Origin: Schizochytrium sp. TIO01
Taxonomy: Eukaryota > Sar > Bigyra > Thraustochytrida > Thraustochytriidae
Length of the DNA stretch: 64,000 nt
Direction: 5' to 3'
NCBI GenBank assembly: GCA_004764695.1
Contig: SMSO01000025.1
Span: forward strand, 2,093,102 to 2,157,101
A program made the position numbers and the translations under genes. The notes under the pieces were generated by a model that did no database searches, was not told the DNA's origin, and was given only the letters and a program-made list of their open reading frames with translations. Below, piece after piece: positions 40,535 to 51,200 of the stretch (its first letter is position 1; each line of letters begins with the position of its first letter).

Positions 40535-42910
40535 CTACAGCCCTCTCAACACAGCGCGCACGTTTACGAAATCAATCTCTCCTGAACTTGTACGATAAAA
40601 ATGCTCTATGGGTATAGCAAGATCTCGTTCTGATCCTAATGTTTGTAAGGTAGCATTCACAGCCAAGCCTTCATTGCTAGAGACAGAAACGTTAAAGTCT
40701 ACAGGAAATGACGCAAGTGGATCACAATGCTCATTCACACACAGCAATGATGAGCTGTGTATGGTCATAAAATTGGCAGGAGCATGCGAAATTACGACCT
40801 CCAGCTCAAGCTGATCGGGCTGGACCTCATATAGTTCCATATGAGCAACTGTCGTAGAAGCATTGACAACAAGAGGTTCACTTATTGAGTTTTCCCATAT
40901 CTGACCATCTGCAGTAAGCAACGCAACGAAGATTTTGGTTTCCTGACCTATTTGCATTCTCTTTGGATCGGAATATACGCTCTGAACATGGTTGTCGAAC
41001 AGGAAATAGCATTGTGGCGGAGGATAAGAGAAGTTGTTGTGTCCATATTGAAGACAGAACTGTGCGCAGGGGTGTTTGGCGCGGAAATCCTCGACAGACA
41101 CATCGGGAAAAAAGTCTAGACCTATGTCGAGAAGTAAATCCGGATGGAGAATCGGGTTTTGTATGGTATGCGAAACTGGGAGATTAGCAGGATCTAACGT
41201 GAGATTCATTTTTTTCGGGCCGTCGCTCAAAGATGTTTCTTTCTGGTTCTGTAGTTTAAATGTTCCACCTTGAGCATTTCGAGGACATTGGGCAGTCTTG
41301 GAGTATACATAATCTTCTTCAGTCCTTGATCCATAGCCAGGATTTTTACTCTTCGCATATACTAGCCATGGGATAGATTTGTAGGCCACAATGTGATTCT
41401 GGACCCATGCTTCCATAAGGATATGATCATTGGCTTGTGCCATCCCGAACGTGTGAATAAAATTGAGTAAGCGCTTCGCTCCTCGCTTCCGAAGCATATA
41501 TCCGTGAGCTCCAAAACCAAAACTTCTAGAAGTGGTGGGGAAAGCTTCGACGCCATCCCATACCGGAATTCCTGGAATGAACCTAATATCGTTATAATAG
41601 CCAAGCATCATTACATCCCAGCGTGGATCAGACATTGACAACGAATGACCAGGCCCTCGCCTCCATAGATCAGCCACGTCTTGTACAAAGTAAAAATCAT
41701 CCTCCAAAATGATGATGCTATCCAGGTCACTCAAGTCAGTTCGTTTTGCCAATTTTGTCCACAGTAGCAAATGTGTTACGGCACACCCGAGTGTCCCCCG
41801 ACGAAAACCATGATCGCTATAAGGATTTCTGGGACTAAACTCGTTGACTCGAAAAATATTCCGGAGCTCAAATGTAATAGCAAGTTCTTTACGCCCATTG
41901 ATCGCACGAAATCGCTCGTGCTTAGGCCAGAGATCACCAAGACCTGCGGTGCGAAAGTTCTCACAAGCCGCTGGGTAGCGTGCGCTATAGTCGTCTTCCA
42001 TGTTAGCAACGTAGACGTTGGCGATTTTCCCAATAGAGTTTTGAGAAGCGTTAATGCTGTCGCTCTCCATAGCCTGAGGTTTCAGAACTGCGACAAAGAA
42101 GTTGTCATGCTCGAACACATGGAAACCAACAGCCTCAAATATTGATTGAGCTGTGCTGGTGAGTCTTCCGAGTATGACTAACTTGCCCATTGACGAAAGC
42201 CCATGAGCAAGCACGCGAATATCCAAATCTGCGACTTGACTTTCATCAATCACAATGACTCTCGGTCGACGCTGCCGGAAGATATCTACATTTACGACCG
42301 TTTTGCTAGCTGCTAAGCAAAGAGTTCCAGGAGAATCTAGATGACTTTGTGGTTCGTTATAGTTCACAAAAAGATATTCGAACAAAGTGATGCCAGAATT
42401 ATTCAGTCTAGCCAACGAGACTTCCCAGGTGCACCTGTCTCTGATATACATGCAGTCAAGCCATAGAGCTGGCCCAGGGTTCTCCCAAAATTGTTGAACC
42501 TCCTCTCTTCGAACGCGCACCATCTTTTGAGCGTGGATAAGATCCTCTACGAGAGATTCTGGAGACTGAGAGGATACGTTGAGGAGGTTATTGGTCACAA
42601 AGTTGGTCATGAACGATCTGTCTAAAGAGAGAAATGCTGTGAAGTGCAGCTGTGCAACGCTGGTTACTCCCGCAACAACTTTCGCTGGAATGTTAAGACA
42701 AGACTGTCTCTCCAGTACGCTCTTGAACGGCATCCAAGCAGAGTCGTCCACCATGCTGCTGTTACCAGCAAGTTCTATGTTGCAAGCATGTTCACTATGA
42801 CTTTGAACGATCCTTGATAGTAATATCAATAATGGTAGCAAAACTACCACGATCGCTGTATCCCGATAGCTCCATCGAACCAATCTCCAGCAGTCTCTGA
42901 TTGCCGCCAT
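40535..42910 (-). CDS. GT8: GT25-family type II membrane glycosyltransferase
   Basis: 791 aa from the ATG at 42910. It matches GT7 almost throughout, with an offset of 3,929 bp. Differences cluster in the anchor (ILLSRIVQS against MILSTIVQS) and in the segment from QANDHIL through the linker (NPGYGSRTEEDY against SPGYPSTTYEDY; MNLTLDPANLPVSH against MNLALNPANLPDSH). The GT8 linker start resembles GT1 and GT4 (NPGYGS), which suggests a short conversion tract. All catalytic motifs are present. Both upstream elements, GAAGGCAAAC and TAGATCACAAT, lie next to each other 41-62 nt before the ATG. Confidence 0.9.
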   Translation of the reverse strand: MAAIRDCWRLVRWSYRDTAIVVVLLPLLILLSRIVQSHSEHACNIELAGNSSMVDDSAWMPFKSVLERQSCLNIPAKVVAGVTSVAQLHFTAFLSLDRSFMTNFVTNNLLNVSSQSPESLVEDLIHAQKMVRVRREEVQQFWENPGPALWLDCMYIRDRCTWEVSLARLNNSGITLFEYLFVNYNEPQSHLDSPGTLCLAASKTVVNVDIFRQRRPRVIVIDESQVADLDIRVLAHGLSSMGKLVILGRLTSTAQSIFEAVGFHVFEHDNFFVAVLKPQAMESDSINASQNSIGKIANVYVANMEDDYSARYPAACENFRTAGLGDLWPKHERFRAINGRKELAITFELRNIFRVNEFSPRNPYSDHGFRRGTLGCAVTHLLLWTKLAKRTDLSDLDSIIILEDDFYFVQDVADLWRRGPGHSLSMSDPRWDVMMLGYYNDIRFIPGIPVWDGVEAFPTTSRSFGFGAHGYMLRKRGAKRLLNFIHTFGMAQANDHILMEAWVQNHIVAYKSIPWLVYAKSKNPGYGSRTEEDYVYSKTAQCPRNAQGGTFKLQNQKETSLSDGPKKMNLTLDPANLPVSHTIQNPILHPDLLLDIGLDFFPDVSVEDFRAKHPCAQFCLQYGHNNFSYPPPQCYFLFDNHVQSVYSDPKRMQIGQETKIFVALLTADGQIWENSISEPLVVNASTTVAHMELYEVQPDQLELEVVISHAPANFMTIHSSSLLCVNEHCDPLASFPVDFNVSVSSNEGLAVNATLQTLGSERDLAIPIEHFYRTSSGEIDFVNVRAVLRGL

Positions 42911-42950
42911 GGGCTTTGCAGAGTCGTAAATGCACAGAGACAACTGGTTG

Positions 42951-42972
42951 ATTGTGATCTAGGTTTGCCTTC
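42951..42972 (-). promoter_or_regulatory. Composite upstream element (GT8)
   Basis: Minus-strand GAAGGCAAAC followed directly by CTAGATCACAAT. This is the only copy with both conserved words intact; the other genes keep one or the other. It lies 41-62 nt before the ATG. Confidence 0.45.
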
Positions 42973-45392
42973 GATCCCAGAAAAACTAGGTAGTGAAAAT
43001 TTATAATGAAAAAAGTCTAAATTTAAAATTTTAATTTGGAAAAAAAGAGGAAAAAAAACTTTGCAAGAGTGAGAGTGATAGCGGCAAATTTTATCTTGCC
43101 ATACACTCGATATTCGCTTTTTAAGCTATATTTCATTAGTCATAGGTTTCATCTATCAGTCTACTCATTTTACGCTGAGTTAGAAGTCAAGCGAATTGAC
43201 AGCACTGATTGGCGTTGCCGTTTCGTATCTTCTTACAGAGAACACCCTATAATAGATGTTAGCGATCAGTAGCTACAGACAAAAGAAGCCCATTCACCAT
43301 TTCTGGTAGTTATTTCTCACCTTTTAAACTTTGACTTGCCAAGCCATTACCACGAGGCACTATGTAGTATTAGTAGCATTTGACTGGTGGTGAGCGTGAC
43401 TGAGAGTGAGGGAGTGTGAGACTGCAAGCCAGAGTTATTATTATTATTATTATTACAGGATAGTAAAAGATAGTTTAATTTATTTTATTTAAAATAAATT
43501 AAGAAAATATATACAAAAGTGAATAGATAGAGTAGAATCAACAAATCAGACAGGACTGGAAATAGCGCGGTGGTTACCTACTTTGTATGCCCACCTAACT
43601 GTCACCGCGACTACCTAAGTAACAGGCTAGAGGCTCGTATATAACTTTGTATACGTGTAGAACAGCCCTAATATGCATGTTATTTTTTAAATAAAGAGCT
43701 GTCTGTGGAGAATGTTGTTTAATCTCTGAATTTGCAGAAGTTTGTTTTGTTTTAATTTAAAACAAATTAAAAATGTATTTTAGATGAGAAGTTCGAACAA
43801 GCCTTTCTCTTCTCCTCCTCAGTCTAAATCGGCAATCTAATAATATTAATAACTGATAATAATAACTGGTAAATATCCAGCACGTTTTTCTTTGTTTTGT
43901 TTTTGTTAGAATTTCTGGAATTTTCTTTCCTAATACCAATACATAATTTATTATATTTTATTTTTTACTTTATTTTTACTTTATTTTGGAAATTGAAATC
44001 ACTTCACTTGATGCATTTTTCGTTTTCAGTTTTTTTGGTTGTATTTTTTAATGATACATCGAAGTAAGTAGAACTAGCTAAGAAATTTGGGATGGCAGTA
44101 AGAAAGAATTGCAAAATCGTACTTTTAATTAAATGAAAGCAAAGCAAGTAAAACGTCGCGAATCGAAGTAAATGGGATCGCGGGAGTAAGAAGATCGGTC
44201 ATTCTTGGCATGAACAAATTAGTTGACAAGCCAACGATGCATCTTTTTGCAATTTTATAGGACCCGAACTGCACTGCATTTGTAGAAGTAAGACCCACTA
44301 AAATATTTGAAGACATTTTATTATCCCTGACTTTAGTAATGAGTAAGACAAAATCAACGATGATTATTAAAAATACTCTGTCTGATGATGCATACTTATA
44401 ATTTTTTCATTACACGAAATAATATTTGAAGTGTATCTTTATATGGAACCAGGACCTTTCAAATAGACCTTTCATTAGAGAAACCGAGAGCAAGCAGGCA
44501 GAACCGTGTTCAACAACAACGATGCTCCTTCGATACTATGTATTATTTGTTGACTCCACGCACAATTTCTTGTCTTAAACTTATATTGAAGAATTTGGAT
44601 AAATCCTTGATCAAGCGAGAATCAGACTACAACTCTTCACGAATGCGCGGACCAACCACCAACTAGCTGTCTGCGATTGTTATCTTGCTGTTCCCCTAAC
44701 TTACTAATATTTTTTAATTCACAGATTATCACTTTCAAAAGGATACCATTTACAGTGCAAGACACCACTGGGAGATCACGAGAAATATAAAGAACTGATG
44801 AATACTCGGTAAACTTTGGCTGTTAAAGATAGCAAACTGCTATCACTAAAATTCAACCAATTCACGTATTATACAGAGACTAAGGCAGAGTTAGACACAA
44901 TTGTAGAGGCTACTTGATATCAACCTATTGAATTGAACATGAATGTGCACGTTCGATCCTTGGAAACCTTCGCTTTACAACCAGGCATCTACTTGACCAG
45001 CTCAAGCTTACGCAAAACCAACTTGTTTTGGGACCTATATGACGCCGTGATCTAGCAACACCTTATCCATACGTAAGCCTGATTGGATATGTCATCAAGC
45101 ACATATTTGCTTCTCAGAATTATCAAGCAGACAGAACAATGGATTCAGGAAACTACCAAAAGGACTTTTTAATGCCACTGTATTCAAGTATTAACAAGAA
45201 AGTAAAGATTTGCTTTCTGTACTCGGTTAATTTATGAATACTGTAGATCGAGAGACTGATTATTACTTCCTATTAATTGGACTGTAGCCCAAACTTCTAT
45301 GTTGGATCTCCTGAAAGCTGTGCTAAGAATGAGATGGAAAATATGGATACGAAAATACTTCGATGAACCATAAGAGTATTCATACCTAGTCT
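42973..45392. other. Spacer GT8 to ISG12-like gene, no gene recognised
   Basis: About 2.4 kb, very AT-rich. It holds an (ATT)n tract at 43436-43456 and several poly-A/T runs. The open frames at 43036-43272, 43757-43939 and 44125-44316 are short and unremarkable. The left boundary marks the end of the minus-strand GT array. Confidence 0.55.
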
Positions 45393-45956
45393 TTATAATT
45401 TGTTGTCTTGCTTGGCATCGTTAAATCGTTGTTGGGAACCATTAAGTTTGTTTTGTTTTGTTTTTTCAAAATTTGAGAGCAAATCTAAATGAATGATTTG
45501 CATTTTCATACAATGTAAAGGAAACGGCTTCAAAACATTCTTCTTGAATTCATGTTCTTTGACTGCGAATTGAACAACCTGAGCTACCCCGTAGCCAGCA
45601 GCCCCGGCTAAAACAAAGCCGCTCACAACAGCAAAGGCCCCCATACCGGCTGTCAGTACTCCTGTGGCTCCTACAGACTGAAGCGTCGCAAAAGTACTCC
45701 CTGCCACTGTAAACGGCGTCTGCACGCTCGCAGCAAAACTTCCGGCTGCGACACCAGCCTGCGTAAAGCCCATTGCCTGGACGGTGCCCATAGCGGCGGC
45801 TGGAGCAGCAGAGCTCCCAATTACACCTGCGGCTACAGTTGCTCCGCCGTTCACAAGCTGTTTCTCGCTTCGGTTGAGCCCGCCGCCAGACTTGAGATAG
45901 CTTTTGACTGAGCCAATATAGACTTCTACAATTTTCGAATGCATGTCTGCATTCAT
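45393..45956 (-). CDS. ISG12 / IFI6-16-like small membrane protein
   Basis: 187 aa, ATG to stop. An N-terminal part (about 45 aa) with charged residues is followed by a long Gly/Ala-rich hydrophobic core (about 38-130). The core holds the family-typical succession MGFTQAGVAAGS, then a spacer, then ATLQSVGATG. These are hallmarks of the interferon-alpha-inducible IFI6/IFI27 (ISG12) family, PF06140. Animal members are small membrane proteins of mitochondria, ER or nuclear envelope linked to apoptosis and antiviral responses. The basic C-terminal tail (EHEFKKN to the end, about 55 aa) is longer than in animal proteins. Function in a protist is unknown; membrane insertion is inferred. The start codon overlaps the stop of an upstream ORF (ATGA). 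Confidence 0.8.
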   Translation of the reverse strand: MNADMHSKIVEVYIGSVKSYLKSGGGLNRSEKQLVNGGATVAAGVIGSSAAPAAAMGTVQAMGFTQAGVAAGSFAASVQTPFTVAGSTFATLQSVGATGVLTAGMGAFAVVSGFVLAGAAGYGVAQVVQFAVKEHEFKKNVLKPFPLHCMKMQIIHLDLLSNFEKTKQNKLNGSQQRFNDAKQDNKL

Positions 45957-46189
45957 AATTGGTTTTTAGTACAATCCTCGTGTGCAGTGCAAGCTCTGGT
46001 CCTCGCCCAAGCTAGCTCGCAGTTCAGTCTATGACCTCGATTGGCAAAGCGTCGATAAGCTGATAAACCAAAGACGATTTGGGTTTGCAGCAACGCTTGA
46101 ATTACAATGACCATGATTGAGACATAAATCAATCGGTTTGTCCCTGGGCAAAACGACTGAAGAAGCACTTGGATATCTTCCCTATTCAT
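45953..46189 (-). CDS. Upstream ORF overlapping the ISG12-like start by 4 nt
   Basis: 78 aa, ATG to TGA. The stop overlaps the next ATG as ATGA. There is one hydrophobic stretch (residues about 20-42, LIYVSIMVIVIQALL followed by QTQIVFGL), then a basic, Cys-containing tail. No family was recognised. It could be a translated upstream ORF that lets ribosomes re-initiate at the ISG12-like gene, the first exon of a spliced form, or a chance frame. Confidence 0.25.
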   Translation of the reverse strand: MNREDIQVLLQSFCPGTNRLIYVSIMVIVIQALLQTQIVFGLSAYRRFANRGHRLNCELAWARTRACTAHEDCTKNQL

Positions 46190-48155
46190 CGAAATGTATG
46201 GTCGCTGGCCTACCGCATTTATTCATCGATCCTATTAGCCAACTCTGGTGCAGGATCCCAGCACGCGCCCCGTGATTGTAGTAGTGCCTTGTAGGTAAGA
46301 TAAAGCACAGATCGAAACAGTGTGTCCCAGGTATGTACTACTCAGTGTGTAGATACTCGACGTATTTCTGAATATCCGAAATAAGCGCCCAGGATTACGG
46401 AAGAGGTAGCGGAGAAGTAAATGCTCCCACTGTTGAAACCGCGAAGAAAATATCTTTTAAAGCCGGGAGCACACTTGTAGTAGACTTACTTAGGTAAGTC
46501 ACTAGTAGTTACCTACTCAAAAGAATTGAGGGTTTCTTCAAGTCGTACCGTATACATTGGCCGGCCCAGCCTTCCAACTTGAAGAAGAAAATGTTTCCTT
46601 CGCATGGACACAAGTCAACTGTATATTGGTGTCGTCAATCAAATGACTGGCTGTGAAGACTCTGCCATCAAGGCCTAAGAAGAATAAAGATGAAGCAAAC
46701 ACAAGCTTCCCGCCTTACGAGGCTCCAAGAAGGGTTTCATTGAGAATGCCATGTGGAAGCTCTTGGCATACTATGAAAGTCCCTCCTCAATGGCTAAATG
46801 CGGCTTTTAAGTCAATCAAACATCAGGCAAGGCACTTGATTGCCAGAGCAAAATTATCATTGTTGGACACCTACTAAGAGGCAAATCTGGAAATAAAATG
46901 GGTAAAAGTGTTGCAGTGTATGGTTCAGACCTCAACTTTGGGTCTTTGAGAGTTGCTCGTTGCGCTGCATCGTGTAGCTCTGGTACGAAAGCTGAAGGGC
47001 AAATACGTAAAAGCGTCAGCATCTTGGTACTGGATACGGCTGTGCATTCTGGAGCACGCACAGCACAAGCGTTCCCTAAGACGGTGAGAAAAGAGAGACT
47101 GATGCCATAACTCACATTGGAGATGTCTAGCAGAGCAATCACTGGCACAAACGAGTCGATATTAATCCTTAGTACTTTTGCAAACAAGATAAGTATGAGA
47201 TCCAGAAAGTCTGGCCCAGTGGTACTCCAGCCATGCAGGCTGAAGAAAGGTCATTTATCCTAATAACATGAGTAAGAGAAGACGTAAGTATGTAGATCAA
47301 CAAACGTCTAGAAGTGCAGTATAATGGAATTAGCAAGCGCCATTGAAGCTTTGACTCTTTTTTTCAGGATAAAGCTGTATAGTATGCCGAATCATTGTGC
47401 ATGACAGTGAACTTAAAAACAGTGGTTTCAGAAATGGCATTGCCTATTAGAACAGATGGTGGGGAATGTGAAGGATCGTATTACTTATTGATCACAAGCG
47501 AAAGAGTTATGGCTATCTCTCTACTCATTACATTCTGCGTATTTATCATTCCTATAGCTATCTCTCGAAAGCAGTTGCTACTTGCCACTTACATACAATT
47601 GTAGCTTTGAATGGCACCAAAGGTTGTAGTAGATAGAGTGATAGCTACGCTACTGTAGCAGTACTACTACTACTACTAGTAGTAGTAGTAGTATTATTAT
47701 GAGTAGTAGTATTAGCAGTATTAGTAGTAATAGTAGAAGTAGTAGTAATAGTAGAAGTAGTGGTAGCATTAAAGTAATAATAATTAGCATAATTGTAACA
47801 GTAGGCAGTGCTAGGATTAGTGATAGTTTAACTATAATCTATTAAAAAAAACATTAAGACCATGGAAAGGGGTCACAACTGACTTTCTTTTTTATCGTGC
47901 ACGATACCTCTGCAACGGTCGTAGACAAGAGAACAAGTCCCACTAAGTTCCTTTTGATACATACCTCGGCAGACATTATATTTGTTCTGTGCGCTTTTCA
48001 AAACCTTCAAGCAATTTTGTGCAAGCAGAGGTACTGTCGCAGTACCCTCTTGCGGGCTGTACTTCAGCCCATAAACAAAAGAACTATTGAATACTGTGCT
48101 TTAGTAGGCGTGCAACAACGCGCATTGCGTAAATTGCACAATAGAAGACAAGGCC
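46190..48155. other. Spacer between divergent ISG12-like and CatSper-like genes
   Basis: About 2 kb between two divergently transcribed genes, so it should hold both promoters. Overlapping open frames on both strands at 46816-47187 (minus, 123 codons) and 46898-47110 (plus) may be the relic of a gene, but no family is recognisable. An ACT/AGT palindromic repeat lies at 47661-47770. Confidence 0.5.
47661..47770. repeat. (ACT)n-(AGT)n palindrome and AGT-rich tract
   Basis: Five ACT units run straight into five AGT units around a central CTAG (47663-47692), a perfect 30-nt palindrome that can form a cruciform or hairpin. Degenerate AGT, AGA and ATT units follow to about 47770. Confidence 0.9.
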
Positions 48156-48284
48156 ATGGTGGCACCTTTAACTTGTTGGCGCCCTTTCTGGGCAAGAAGA
48201 GAAGGAGGCATATTGGGCTGCTCCAGCTCTCCACAATCATCGTCATCCAGTTCTCTCTTCTCGAAATCATTGTGGAGTTTTCAG

Positions 48285-51200
48285 ATGCAATTCGTGCTAA
48301 GTGCATTGACCTGCTTGCTAGTTCTGTCAAGAGTGCAAGTAACCAATGCAATGACCACATATGGCACCAAATACCTTGTAGACAACCTAAATCGTGATGT
48401 CGACAATCATATGAGGGTTGGCGATCTGATTCAAGTCACTTTCAGGCCATGTGTATCCTGCTCACTCGTGGTCACAGATTGGATATACCCTGAAACTGGG
48501 GTTACCTTGGTTGAGACCACAAATGATAACTATACCGCAACGTTCAAGTTTAGTCAAGAAGGGAACTTTCCAATTTCGGTCTCGGCAGAGGATAGCCAAG
48601 GCCAGACAACCACGCAAGACATGATTCTTATCAACGTGCACAGCAGTGTTGTCCGGTGTCATATATGGCGAACATGCTTCACATTCGCTTCAGACGAAAA
48701 TGTTGACTCTGCTGAGTGTCTCACTTTGTGGACAGCCATGTCATCAGCGATTTATGCAAACCTAACCCTTCGCATTTGGCTTGGCCATGCGACGGATGTT
48801 ATGCGTGTTGCTGACGAACCTTTCTATATGACTGAAGAAGAAACCATTCTAACTGAAGAGATGTATCTTCTTGGAGAAGAGCCACGCGCAGAAATTATTA
48901 AGGGGCCCTTACGTGGTCTTACTGATCCAGTGGTTGTTTTACAAGATGCAGATGATGATGGGGTCGCACGCGCTACGTTTGATGCTGAAGGAAAATTTTG
49001 GAAAATAGATCTTTACACAAACCTTGCTAATACGAGCTCCTCTGCTATGCTTGACTTCGCGGGGGGTACTTTGGAAATAAAACTTCAAGGCCAGTCTGTC
49101 AACACGATGGGCTGCTCAGCAGAATCACGTGAACTGTGGCTAGACCTTCCAAAGTATATTTTTTCTGAAATGGACACATCATTGACTATACCAGAGGAAA
49201 ACTTAACTTCTGCAGAGATCCTTGCTCAAGACATTTGCTCGCCTACAATAATACTGGAATCGTCATCCTCATCACAAGGAGCTTGGATGATTCAAGGTTT
49301 GCTTGCTAGCGCTACCTCTAATGCTTCATCAATTGAATACGTCGCAGCTCACGCTTCTGGAGCTGATATACTCAGTGTGGCTGCCACGCGTCTTGGAATA
49401 GTCTTCCTCCACCAATCTGGCTTGAGTCGCGTGAATGCTGTCCTCAGCCAGAATCAAGAGTCATCACACGTGGCCCAAAGTCTGCACGCAGAGATTTCAG
49501 GCCTTGGTTTGACTCATTTGGCTGCGCCGATGGCCTGTGATTGGGTGATGGACCATAAGGAAGCAACACGCAATGACATCCTTGCTGCTTGGAATGGAAA
49601 TTCAAGCGATGTGTCTGAGGTCTACTTTTTGAAATTCGAAAGCAACTCAACCTCTGTCCATGTAGAGTCTGTCTCACTCGATGGGATGTATACTATTCTA
49701 CAAGTACTTCCACTTGTTAGTGCAGCAAAGTCGGTGGTTCTTGTATACTCATCTACATCCTCCCAATATTCTGCACTTATAGTGAATGAAATCTCTGGCA
49801 CCGTAAGTGCTCTGGCTTCTCTCCCAAGTGGTCTGGGATCAAATTTGAAAATTGCGTCACCCATTATTCCGGATGGAAATCTCATTCTATGGAGTGGTCG
49901 AAGTCTTTATTTTTCGCCTAGTGGAGGAATGTCATGGCGCAGAATCATTTTTGCAACCTATGACTTGGCCATTTCAGACTTTGTTTTAAGCAATGAACTT
50001 GAAGATGAAAACGATGAGGTAGTTCAAGTTGTTACTGCTATCTCTGGCGAGTACATTATTCGCACAAAGTATGGCCGGCTCTATAAAGGTATGTTTGGGC
50101 TCGTGAAAGCAGTAGAAATGTATTCGCCTTTCCTTTCAAATGACCCTACTTTATCGTGGGTTCAATACAGGCCCGATGGATCATTACTGGGACTTTTTGG
50201 TGGGCCTGGGCACAATGTGCAAGTCGTCGAGATTGCTGAAATCTATAAAATCTCGACTAGTGCAGATACATGGAACTCTACCTTGCTTCAGGCTCTCGAT
50301 TTTTCCACTGCTCTCAAATGTCCATATCTTGAGTGGGACCAGCTTCCTCCAACAACTGATTCATTTTATGCTGATATGAACGATGAGATCGAGTCGACCA
50401 CAATCCTGACCTACGATGCCAGCATTGAAGGTATGCACATTGCATACCAGACATCTGATAGATTCATTATGGATATGGAGGCTTCTTCGGAGACTGTTTT
50501 GACGAGTGCAAACGGAAAGCTTCTACATCGTCGTCGTACAGTTCAGGCAGTGGTGCCACCAGAGACTAGTTCGCGTACTGGAGTTGGCTTACAGGCTCAG
50601 GCTTCTGGAAAGGTGGTTGTTCGAGCCGCGCCTACAAGATTTACGCAAACCTGTGAACATCCAACAAAAATGTTACAGATTCATGTTGGATGTCCTCGCG
50701 GGCGGCATTTGCGCTACAGTCCTCCGTCTGCCTATAGCCAACCGGCATCTTCAGTTGTCAGTTCAGAATGCAAATCTGAAGCTGAAAGTGCATCCACAGA
50801 TGATGAAGCCGATGCGATCAAGAAAGAGTGCACCTGTCGAAAATACAAGGATTACACAATTACGTTACCTAGAGATATAGTGAATGAGACACGCCTGAGG
50901 CATCAGGCTTCACTTACTGGTGAAGAGCTCTCATGGAGCGAGGATGATGTATCTTATAAGTTTGATATGGATACGTATGACTGCCCAACATTTATTCCAT
51001 ACACATACTCCTTCAAGCCAGGCTTGGAAATTTGGGATGGGGACACGAAAGTGAAGGACGTTGATGCAGATTTTGTTGTCTTTGAAATGAATGGCCGAGA
51101 GGATTACACATATGGTCTAACGGCCTCTAACGTTGCGTGCCTTCGACGCCCTGATACATGGGACGAAAAGTTAGCTGCGGATCCAAATATTACGACTGCG

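Noticed and set aside
15918-42910. Bacterial LPS glycosyltransferase operon
   Set aside because: Spacing of ~800 bp, no ribosome-binding sites, N-terminal Golgi-type anchors and the eukaryotic neighbours all argue against bacteria.
46816-47187. Overlapping open frames on both strands that might be a decayed gene
   Set aside because: No domain or family was recognisable on either strand and there is no paralogue in the window for comparison.
47897-48397. 166-codon plus-strand frame before the CatSper-like gene
   Set aside because: It overlaps the signal peptide codons of the CatSper-like gene in another frame and has no recognisable feature.
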